A DNA stretch of 64,000 bases from Cordylochernes scorpioides (taxonomy: Eukaryota > Arthropoda > Arachnida > Pseudoscorpiones > Chernetidae), in the NCBI GenBank assembly GCA_030710605.1, contig CP092863.1:136392192-136456191 (forward strand), in the 5' to 3' direction. Positions 55,540-64,000 of the stretch are shown here, in pieces (within the stretch, counting starts at the first letter, position 1; each line of letters opens with the position of its first letter). Below the pieces are notes generated by a model, which saw nothing but the letters and a program-made list of their open reading frames with translations, did no database searches and was not told where the DNA came from. The position numbers were made by a program, and so were the translations under genes.

Positions 55540-55860
55540 TTTCTTTATTGAAAAACGCTTTGCAAGCTTTTCGGAACTTATATAACAAGTTCTTGTTTTC
55601 ATTATTAACTTGTAGAAGAACGATAACAAGGTATTGGGTAGTGGTGGTGTCTTGTCCATGAAGCAGATCGGTCCATGCACCTTGATCACAATACCGGCCA
55701 ACTGAGGTGTTGTATGGATGTTCTCTTCTGGATTGATGTCTGCCATATAGAGGGCTGCAAGGATGGCCGGGAAAGTTATTGCAGTTCCTCTAACAAGGTC
55801 TTGTATTCAGTATTACAGCCTGTTGAAGGACGTTATTGTCGGAAAGCGCTACAAGCTTCT
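55540..55860. repeat. Hairpin repeat arms around a composite repeat
   Basis: GCTTTGCAAGCTTTTCGG and CGGAAAGCGCTACAAGC form the arms. Inside, 55636-55775 matches 36830-37040 (CACAATACCGGCCAACTGAG). Confidence 0.6.
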
Positions 55861-55973
55861 ATCTCTTTAATAAAAAAAACTCGTAACCGTTAGATTTTTT
55901 ATCACTTCTTTGAAGGTTTTATTTGATAAATTTTTTCTATTTCCTTCAACTCTTACACAAAACTCTTGGACAA

Positions 55974-56305
55974 AACTTAAGGAGGTTGTACCTTTCAACA
56001 TGTATATCGGGATTCAGACAATAACTCTGAAAGATATTACAGTGACCTTTATTAAAGACACACGAGATAACCAAGTGTGAACAAAACTTAAGGAAGTTGT
56101 ACCTTTCAGCATGTATATCGGGATTCAGACAATAACTCTGAAAGATATTACAGTGACCTTTATTAAAGACACACGAGATAACCAAGTGTGAACAAAACTT
56201 AAGGAAGTTGTACCTTTCAGCATGTATATCGGGATTCAGACATAACTCTGAAAGATATTACAGTGACCTTTATTGAAGACATACGAGATAACCAAGTGTG
56301 AACAA
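55974..56305 (-). repeat. 111 bp satellite SAT-A, three units
   Basis: GGAAGTTGTACCTTTCAGCA recurs every 110-111 bp. Confidence 0.9.
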
Positions 56306-57660
56306 CCTCTGTCTTCATAAAAAAAAAATAATAATATAAAAATAGACAGCGACCGACGACATCAAAGACTTCCCACTTCCTTAAGGCTTGTCCATGAGTG
56401 TAAATGACACTTACCGCAAGTTTCATTGCCTATATTCCAAGTATAAATAAATATTCCATTGGCTACATAAAACATATTCGTTCAGTCCGCCAAATAAAAG
56501 TATCTAAATAACAAAAGAAACACCACGTGATAACCAGTTGGCCGTTTATCAAAAGAAAAATTTGTTTTTTTTTTCAACCAAAAGATATTTTCTAACTTTT
56601 CAATTCAAACTTTTCAACTTTAAAGGAGAATATAATTAATCCCTAAATATAATAAGATCAACTAAGAATTCAATTTAATTAAAAATATCGTTTTACTTTA
56701 CAAAATCTTAAAGTTTTTTTAATAGTTAAAAGCTATTTTTATTGTCATTTGTTGTCTGCTTTAAAAAAAAAAGTGTTTTCTTTTTTTAGGAAAAAAAATT
56801 GTTTTGTGATTGATGTTCATGGACTTTTTGTCTTATTTTTTTATTCATCATGTCTTTGAATTGTTTCTTTTTTTATTGTTGGTGTTTGAGAAAGCGAATG
56901 TATATCATATTTGATTATCAGTTCTTGTGAAATCATATGGAGTCGTCTGCTATTTTTTTTTATATATAAATATTTAAAAAATGATTCGCAAGCTTATTGA
57001 ATTATTTTTCTTTGCGACAATATTTTATTGAATAATAATAATTGGTATATTAAAATAACTATTTTCATTGTTGAAATAAACTATTTAAAATATTTTGCAG
57101 ACGATATTATGAAAAAGTTGTTTTTTTAATAAATATTTAAAATATAGATAGCTTAATTAATTATTTTTCTTTGCGACAATTGCTATTAAATAATGGTGAT
57201 TGGTATATTAAAGTGTGTGTGTGTAACTATTTTCATTGTTGAAATAAACTATTAAAATATTTTGCAGACGATATTTTGAGAAAGTTATTCTTTTTTTCAA
57301 AAATAACTATAAAATGTTTTTCAGACGATTAAAACATGATGAGACGATGTTGATGGTTAGAAAGCTATTTAATGATAGTTTACGTCGATTAACTATAAAA
57401 ATTTTGTGAAAAATAGTTAGAGTACGAGAAGGAATGTGATTGGCTGAGGGACGAGATTCCAATGTATGTATCGTATCCGGGACTTATTAGACAATATACC
57501 AAACACAATGGTGAGACTGGGTATTGTTGGAATCTATTGCTTTCTGTGTGTGGGGGGGGGGGGATTGTAACAATGGAAAATATTCAATAGAATTATTAAC
57601 ATGGAGTGACTCGAATAGAGTTTTTGTTTAGAATTACTTTATGTTATATAATATCTTTGT
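56306..57660. repeat. AT-rich stretch with a diverged 160 bp duplication
   Basis: TTATTTTTCTTTGCGACAAT, TTTTCATTGTTGAAATAAAC and TTTTGCAGACGATATT recur at 57001-57115 and 57160-57280. A poly-G run is at about 57549. No gene. Confidence 0.65.
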
Positions 57661-57672
57661 GAAATATTGTAT

Positions 57673-57921
57673 TGTAGCGTAGAAATCTAGCCTTGAAATA
57701 TCCTAAGATGTAAAAGTATTTATTGATGACGTCACAGCGACGAGTCGACAATTATTAACAAGTTAACCAAACTATCTACAGCTAGGGTATCTTGAACAAG
57801 CAAGCAAAGAAATATTTTATAGATGATTTTACAAATACAGAGTAATATATATTTTTATAATCTGTTGAATATTTTCATTGAATAATATTAAAATTAAATA
57901 ATAAATTATTTCTTCGCCACA
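57673..57921 (+). mobile_element. Solo LTR, family LTR-3
   Basis: TGTAGCGTAGAAATCTAG to TTCTTCGCCACA. Its right ATAT (57922-57925) is also the left target of the next LTR. Confidence 0.85.
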
Positions 57922-57925
57922 ATAT

Positions 57926-58168
57926 TGTCAAGTAGCTCCATCCAGATGGGACACCTGTCAATCATCCCTGGACCCGGGGGGGACCACAGGTGTGAGGGGT
58001 TCTCGGAAGCTGATCTGTAAATAAGGAAAACGGGACGGTGGCTGACGCCGTTCATTAGGATTATCTTTAACTTGGGGTAAGTTGTGCTTTCTCTCTCTCC
58101 CTATAAATACCCCTTATAATAAATTAATTATCCCCAAACTTGCCCTTGCTTTATTTATCTCCACGACA
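57926..58168 (+). mobile_element. Solo LTR, family LTR-2 (243 bp)
   Basis: TGTCAAGTAGCTCC to TATCTCCACGACA; CCCTATAAATACCCC as TATA-like core. The right flank is TATT, a near ATAT. Confidence 0.8.
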
Positions 58169-58267
58169 TATTTTATGGCCCATATATAAAATTTTCAATT
58201 CATAAATAAAAAAGGCTTTCGAGGATAGAATCTTGCTTTATTTACATATTCTTTCGATGTGAAAAAA

Positions 58268-58655
58268 AATGGTTAGCTTTTCTTGATTAATCAAGAATGG
58301 GTAATTGGCCAATTCTGGAATAATTATAAATCAACGAGAATAGTCCACGCCATCACCATCTCCTCAGCTGCGAAGCATGCGATCTACGTATTCTTCGTAG
58401 ATCACGAAATACGTGGTATCGCTGGAGATTCTCCACCAAACTCTGCAGCGCTGGCAGAGGCGCCATATTCATTGTACATAGTGTATATAATCCATATTAT
58501 ATTTTTTTAAATAGTACAGACTGTGCACTTTGCATGTATTGACAAGATGTCAATAAAATTATTTTAATTGTCAATTGTAAACGAGAATAGTTGATATTTA
58601 TTCCGATAGATGGCGCAAGCCATCAGCAACTTTCAGTTGCACGATAAGGAGATGT
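58268..58655. mobile_element. PAL-A element with a retro-insertion
   Basis: Arms GATTAATCAAGAATGGGTAA and GATGGCGCAAGCCATCAGCA; split at 58344-58580. Confidence 0.85.
58344..58580 (+). mobile_element. 5'-truncated retro-insert with 10 bp target duplication
   Basis: Flanked by ACGAGAATAG (58334-58343, 58581-58590). It ends TGTCAATAAAATTATTTTAA then TTGTCAATTGTAA. The 5' part has an open frame (AKHAIYVFFVDHEIRGIAGD) and GC-richer composition, so it is the 3' end of a LINE or of an mRNA; I cannot say which. Confidence 0.75.
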
Positions 58656-58669
58656 CTTTTTCATAATAT

Positions 58670-58850
58670 TATCTCAAGCTTTCGGGTATTATAAACCAAC
58701 GGTTTTGACCAACCTTCCACCAACCGATATAATCATTCTACCAAGTTTTCTCCTGTAGAAGGGCTTACGTGAACGAAATCTAGAGAATAAAAAAGCTTTT
58801 TTTAAAAGATACTTTTCCCTTGAGGTCTGATATTTTTATTCAATATTGAT
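58670..58850. repeat. Hairpin repeat with GAAAGCT-type arms
   Basis: CTCAAGCTTTCGGGTATTAT at left; TTTTCTCCTGTAGAAGGGCT and TCTAGAGAATAAAAAAGC at right. Relative of 21760 and 62170. Confidence 0.65.
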
Positions 58851-58889
58851 ACAAGGAATTATTTTGAAAGAGGAAAAATAAAAATCAGG

Positions 58890-59220
58890 TAAAAAGTTTC
58901 TTTTTTTTTTTATTTTGAATTTGCAAGCTTTCGAGCAAATACAAAGATAACCAGATTTTAGATTTGTTGGGAATAGCTATCATCAATGGACATTTAGAAA
59001 CAAACCGTATCATTTAGATAGTTTCCATGATTTAAAAATAGCATAGACTCCGTGGAAGATGAAAAGCTCATGGTGGATGTCCAAATTTTAACGGAAACTA
59101 TGGAAGCGTAAGCATAAATTGCAACTTTGATATAAGAAATGATTATAGGTCAAAAGACATACAAGTACACTTGTATACTGTTCTTCAACGGGCTAATACT
59201 CTATGTACAATCTCTTAATA
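58890..59220. repeat. Degraded hairpin repeat
   Basis: AATTTGCAAGCTTTCGAGCA at left and TGTTCTTCAACGGGCTAATA at right match the 42190 and 55540 type. Confidence 0.5.
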
Positions 59221-59379
59221 ATATTTATACAAAATAATTGAAAAACCTTTGTTATTGGCATGTCGCGAGTGTGCATCAGATTGCTCACAGCTAAAGTAAA
59301 AATATTTTAACCTGATTTCTATTTTTCCTCTTGCAAATAATTTCTGGGTAACTATTGCTCATAATAAAAAGGGATTATT

Positions 59380-59683
59380 ATTTTTTTAATTATCCCTAGT
59401 ACACGTGGTACAGGCAATGATAATCATGGTGGGTAGTTAGCGACTGCTTTTTACTGTAAACGCACCACATGTCTACACATGTGAAAAGTAGTTCGACTTT
59501 GCACTTACATATGCCAGAGCCCTGTTTGGTTACTTGCACTCACTAGTGGGGTTGGACTTTTGCAAGAATCGGGGACCATTGGAGCATTTTTTTATCAGAA
59601 AAAAGTGTCCAATGCGAGAATCGAACCCTGGTCGTAGTGGTCGAAAACCAAACGGTTTAGACCATCCTACCACCGACCCCCGT
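59380..59683 (-). mobile_element. SINE-A, full length
   Basis: Complete head (GGTCGGTGGTAGGATGGTC, minus) to tail (CTAGTACACGTGG, plus). Confidence 0.9.
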
Positions 59684-60040
59684 ATTATATTATTGAATTG
59701 TTTTAGGGTATTAGACGTTTAAAGTAATAACGATAAGAAGAATGTAGGAATTGACGTCACAGAAGTGACAATCTGTTACTAAGGGACAAACTAGACGTCA
59801 GCCAATGGTAATGCTCCACCAGATGTTCGATCTGTGACCACGCCCGTTCATTCCACTCTGACCTCGTACTGCTGACCTGAACGTTCTAGTTGGGAGCAAG
59901 GTCACTTCAGCGATTACTGACGTGAGGAACACCTCTTTCACGAACTTGTCGTGGATCGATTCCATGCGTTTTAACGACTTACACAGCTTATAGCACTTCC
60001 TTTTTTGTAGAATGTGTGTTTTATCATTCATTGTCATTAC
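59684..60040. other. Unassigned, GC-richer stretch before SAT-B
   Basis: A 95-codon minus frame (59798-60085) runs into the satellite. It has no recognisable motif; exon-derived or old repeat sequence is possible. Confidence 0.4.
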
Positions 60041-60044
60041 CAAC

Positions 60045-60945
60045 ATAGCTTTATTAAGACCACCAGTCTTATACAGATTCTCCACAGGAAGGAAGCATAG
60101 ATGGAGCTCCTATACTCCAGGCAGCACAGAACTCAACAATATTTGATACACGCATACAGCTTTATTAAGACCACCGGTCTTATACAGTTCACCATAGGAA
60201 GGAAGCATAGATGAAGCTCCTATACTCCAGGCAAAACAGAACCCAACAATATTTGATACACGCATACAGCTTTATTAAGACCACCAGTCTTATACAGATT
60301 CTCCACAGGAAGGAAGCATAGATGGAGCTCCTATACTCCAGGCAGCACAGAACTCAACAATATTTGATACACGCATACAGCTTTATTAAGACCACCGGTC
60401 TTATACAGATTCACCATAGGAAGGAATCATATATAGAGCTCCTATACTCCAGGCAGCACAGAACCCAACAATATTTGATACACGCATACAGCTTTATTAA
60501 GACCACCGGTCTTATACAGATTCACCATAGGAAGGAAGCATAGATGAAGCTCCTATACTCCAGGCAGCACAGAACCCAACAATATTTGATACACACATAC
60601 AGCTTTATTAAGACCTCCAGTCTTATACAGATTCACCATAGGAAGGAATCATATATAGAGCTCCTATACTCCAGGCAGCTCAGAACCCAACAATATTTGA
60701 TACACACATACAGCTTTATTAAGACCACCGGTCTTATACAGATTCACCACAGGAAGGAAGCATAGATAGAGCTCCTATACTCCTGGCAGCACAGAACCCA
60801 ACAATATTTGATACACACATACAGCTTTATTAAGACCACACGTCTTATACAGATTCACCACAGGAAGGAAGCATAGATAGAGCTCCTATACTCCAGGCAG
60901 CACAGAACCCAACAACAGACTCCAGGTCCGACACATGTCCAGTGG
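60045..60945. repeat. 111 bp satellite SAT-B, about eight units
   Basis: ACAGCTTTATTAAGACCACC recurs every 111 bp; ends with AACAGACTCCAGGTCCGACA, the same flank as at 48555. Confidence 0.95.
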
Positions 60946-61139
60946 CCACACCATACATACGTCAAGGTTAGCGTACCATTGAAAGGCTAGTGTGGAATCA
61001 GCCGCGTTCTAGTCTTCACTTTCCTCATCCAAATGGACCACGATTCATTATCTTATGTTCACATGGAGCATTGACCATGATAATCATTCTAGATAAGATT
61101 TAGCGAATGTTCATGCTATATGTGCAACCACATCTATAG

Positions 61140-61372
61140 CCCACATGTAGAATTGAATGCTCAAAGACCCCGTTTCTTGGAAAATTTCAACCCCACCAAT
61201 GAGTACAAATGATCAAACGGGGTTCTGACACATTTTTAAGTACAAAAGTCGAACTGCTTCCTACATGTATAATATATGTGTTGTACTTACAGTATAGGCA
61301 GTCACTATATCTACCCACTATGATTATCATAGCCTGTACTAAGTGTACTAGCGCTAATAAAAAAAAAGTAAT
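61140..61372 (+). mobile_element. SINE-A, old, 5'-truncated
   Basis: AATTTCAACCCCACCAATGA to GTGTACTAGCGCTAATAAAA; more diverged than the other copies. Confidence 0.75.
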
Positions 61373-61645
61373 GGGAGTTTGAGGACAAGACAAATGGAAG
61401 TTTTCTACCAGGTGATTTCTCTATCGAGGTTGTTACAGATTGATTTCTGACCTCCAATTGCCAATGTATGACAAGGCCAACAATGTATCACCAATTCGGT
61501 TGCTATGGCAACACGACAATGATCGTCTGACAATTTTCTATTGATTTAATGTGAGACAGACAATGTGTGTATGTAAATTGTGTGTTTCTATAAGAAGTTC
61601 TTCAAATGAATTCGCCTCTAATCCTTATTATTATTTTGTTTATAT

Positions 61646-61816
61646 TGTAGCAAATTATTTATTATTTTATTAAAAGATTATTAATTTTTTATATATTTTA
61701 TTACTCTGCGTAAACTTCCCTTATCTTGTATTTTTATCAAATTTCGTTTGTGTTTGTGCCTTAAATAAATTGCCGTGTCATCATGAGGTTTGTCTTTCAT
61801 AATTCTCTACGTTACA
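61646..61816 (+). mobile_element. LTR-C copy
   Basis: TGTAGCAAATTATTTATT after ATAT, CTTAAATAAATTGCCGTG, ends CTCTACGTTACA. Confidence 0.75.
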
Positions 61817-62165
61817 ATTGTCTAAATCCAGATATACATGCTAAAAGGTACAACTTCCTTAAGTTTTGTCCATGAGTGTATATTCTCTGTGCTACCTGGA
61901 GTATAGGAGCTCCATCTATGCTTCCTTTCTTCCTGTGGTGAATCTGTATAAGACCGGTGGTTTTAATAAAGCTGTATGTGTGTATCAAATATTGTTGGGT
62001 TCTGTGCTGCCTGGAGTATAGGAGCTCCATCTATGCTTCCTTCCTGTGGTGAATCTGTATAAGACTGGTGGTCTTAATAAAGCTGTATGTGTGTATCAAA
62101 TATTGTTGGGTTCTATGCTACCTGGAGTATAAGAGTTCCATCTATGCTTTCTTCCTGCGGTGAAT
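61817..62165 (-). repeat. Junction of SAT-A and SAT-B
   Basis: 61820-61870 is the edge of a SAT-A unit (CTAAAAGGTACAACTTCCTT, GTCCATGAGTGTA). SAT-B units in minus orientation follow without a gap (CTGGAGTATAGGAGCTCCAT at 61893, 62011 and 62124). Confidence 0.85.
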
Positions 62166-62169
62166 CTTT

Positions 62170-62340
62170 TCAGGCTTTCATTCTTTTCTAGCTTTCTGGC
62201 ACGGACCCCTTTCTACAGGAGAAAACTTTATTATTCCAGGTTTTCTCCTTTAGAAGGGCGTTCGTACCCGAAAGCTAGAGGATAAAAACGTTTCGAAAAG
62301 ACACTTTTCCCTGGAGGTCTGGTTATTTTTACTCAAAAAA
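62170..62340. mobile_element. Hairpin repeat with GAAAGCT-type arms
   Basis: TTCTAGCTTTCTGGCACGG and CGTACCCGAAAGCTAGAGG; loop ACTTTATTATTCCAGG. Clear inverted arms of about 60 bp. Confidence 0.75.
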
Positions 62341-62423
62341 GTTCTCTGTTCTCGTTTTTTTTTTCTCTCTTTCTCCTTGTTAATATCATATGACTATTCT
62401 TTACGGCCTAAAATTATTGTAAA

Positions 62424-62900
62424 TCTATATTAATAAAATGCAAATTTCATAAGTGTTGTTCACTAAAAACTTTCGTTACAATGCATCAATTTCAACCAAA
62501 TTTTCATCATTTATGTAAAACGAGATGGAGGAGGTTTTGCTTAACATCAAAATATTTTTCCTAACTTTAACATGCGTAACTTCGCTGTTATCGATTAAAT
62601 ACAAAAAAAATCAACAGAGTTAATTTTATTTATATATAAATACAAAAATATTCAGCAATTCATTCAACTCAATCTAAAAAAATATTCAAAACAAGCAATT
62701 TTAAGATAACACCATATGTAAAACAGTCGGCCAAGAAAACAACAACGATATTACATCTTTCTCACATATTCACACACAATCTTGATTAATAATTAAAACT
62801 AATCTTTAACATTGTTTATTATACTTCATAATATATAATATTCGTTAGGCAAACTTTCACTCGGATAAAACCCGGGCGAAGCCGGGTACACATCCGCTAG
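62424..62900 (+). mobile_element. Complete non-autonomous Helitron (477 bp)
   Basis: Starts TCTATATTAATAAAATGC, ends hairpin ACCCGGGCGAAGCCGGGT then ACACATCCGCTAG, inserted between A and T. A TA microsatellite (62900-62921) follows. Confidence 0.92.
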
Positions 62901-63084
62901 TATATATATATATATATATATGTTATGAATAATTTGTTTGTTGTTAGATAAAGGGTTGATAAGACAAAGGATCGATAAGATAAAGAGTTGAAGGTGTAGT
63001 CGTGATAAAAAAGATAATTATTTACCATCAAGCAGTTTTTATTTTCAATTACTTGAGGAAAGATTACACATTTGTTATTTTCAA

Positions 63085-64000
63085 CAACAACAACAACAAA
63101 ACAGCTTTATTAGGGCATCTTGCCCTGTACGGATTCTCCGTGGAGTTACAGACAATATTAACCATAAGAGAACAGGTGAAAATATAGTATTTACAGTCAA
63201 GGTATGTCAAACAGGGTGACTTTTTATTGTGCCCCTGTTCTTCTCTCTTCCATGAGTGCAATTTTATTCCCAACCGCTTTTTGAAAGTTGAACAGTTCAA
63301 TTGCCCAACTTTTCTTATCTGAAACAGTTTTTATTAGCTTTATTGAGTTCAAATGCGGTCTAGGAAGACTTTTCAGGATCTTTTTTCTCTCTCCTTCCAG
63401 ATCCCCGCATTCGGCAATAAAATGGTATATTTCATCAGTTATCTGACTTCCACATAACCCACAGTACAAATCTTCTTTCTTAATTGCGTAAATATGATTT
63501 TCTTTGATCATTGTTGACATTAATCTGATCTGTGCAATAAAGCTCACTAAAGCTGAAGACAGATAGCATGAAAAGTAATTTTCTGGAATAAATGAATCAT
63601 AAAGTAACCTATAGTTTGAGTATGTTTTCGTAAGAGATAATTTTGCCAGATCTTGCTGCAATAGCTGTTCAATTTTTATTTTTAGTATATTCGGAAGTTC
63701 GATCTGTATGTCATCATAATTTAACCTATAGTTTAGCCATGTGAGTCCACAATGATTGATGATATCCATAATATTCTTACAGAATCCTATAGGTTTTTTT
63801 GTCATTAAGGAAATTTCCTTCAATCTATTCCAGCATAGCTTAGGTAGTCTATTGTCTTCCATTTTTTGTAATCTAATGAAATATTTCAAAATTAATTTGA
63901 TCGTTGTAAAAGTCAAAGATATTCTGCCTGTTTCCAGCCTTACAATGTACCCTGGTATATATCTTGGTAGATTCAGAAAATTTTGATAAACGTATTCTGT
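63085..64000 (-). pseudogene. LINE, 3' part of ORF2, continues past the right edge
   Basis: A 230-residue minus frame (63224-63916) has LYCGLCGSQITDEIYHFIAE plus C: the C-x2-C-x(n)-H-x4-C knuckle at the end of many LINE ORF2 proteins. It is preceded by a helical region (LPNILKIKIEQLLQQDLAKL). The 3' end has GGGCAAGATGCCCTAATAAA and a TTG-repeat tail. Sequence from 63917 to the edge probably belongs to the same element in another frame. Same family as 33003-33510. Confidence 0.7.

Noticed and set aside
60322-60765. Frames of 73 codons repeated in SAT-B
   Set aside because: Also a consequence of the 111 bp period.

Overview
The window is eukaryotic nuclear DNA: AT-rich, intron-style gene spacing, no operons, and packed with transposable elements and tandem repeats. 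The type of elements (tRNA-headed SINEs, Jockey-like LINE ends with an RNase H domain, rosa-type mariner, Helitrons, Penelope-style hammerhead repeats) points to a large invertebrate genome, most likely an arthropod; a chelicerate is my best guess from the style of the LINE proteins, but nothing here proves it.

Protein-coding content is small. Two members of one unrecognised family of secreted, Ser/Gln/Thr-rich proteins with 9-residue repeats are present: an apparently intact, intronless gene at 24616-26025 with a TATA box, and a paralog at 1-2407 that enters from the left edge and is broken by a frameshift and a CAA-to-TAA stop. A stretch at 30370-30598 looks like the upstream region of a third copy with no gene behind it. 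A retro-pseudogene of ribosomal protein S17 lies at 42317-42686 (minus). RNA genes are a tRNA-Gly(GCC) with a mutated first base (34023-34093) and a tRNA-Cys-like gene with the odd anticodon ACA (20579-20650).

Almost everything else is repeats, named here for cross-reference. SINE-A: about 310 bp, tRNA Ser/Leu-like head. SINE-B: tRNA Arg-like head, often found as palindromic dimers. SINE-C: about 390 bp, shares its 3' tail with a LINE at 23694-24198. SINE-D: a further tRNA-like head. Palindromic families carry hammerhead-ribozyme cores (HH-B, HH-C, HH-D, HH-E, PAL-A, PAL-P). Short LTRs (LTR-1, -2, -3, -C, -D), of which LTR-1, -2, -3 and -C sit in an ATAT target. Two complete non-autonomous Helitrons; a decayed DD41D mariner; Tigger-like MITEs; mariner MITEs; two different satellites that both have a 111 bp unit; and 73, 115, 160 and 176 bp repeats.

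Layout: 0-2.5 kb repeat-protein pseudogene, then an N gap; 2.6-24 kb mostly PAL/HH repeats, SINEs and LTRs; 24.2-26.1 kb intact gene; 27-42 kb LINE ends, satellites, LTR and SINE clusters; 42.3-46 kb S17 pseudogene, 111 and 73 bp arrays and mariner; 46-64 kb satellites, LTRs, Helitrons and a LINE running off the right edge. Nested insertions with clean target duplications give a relative order: SINE-C is among the youngest, inserting into SINE-B and hammerhead repeats. There is no sign of genes working as a pathway.
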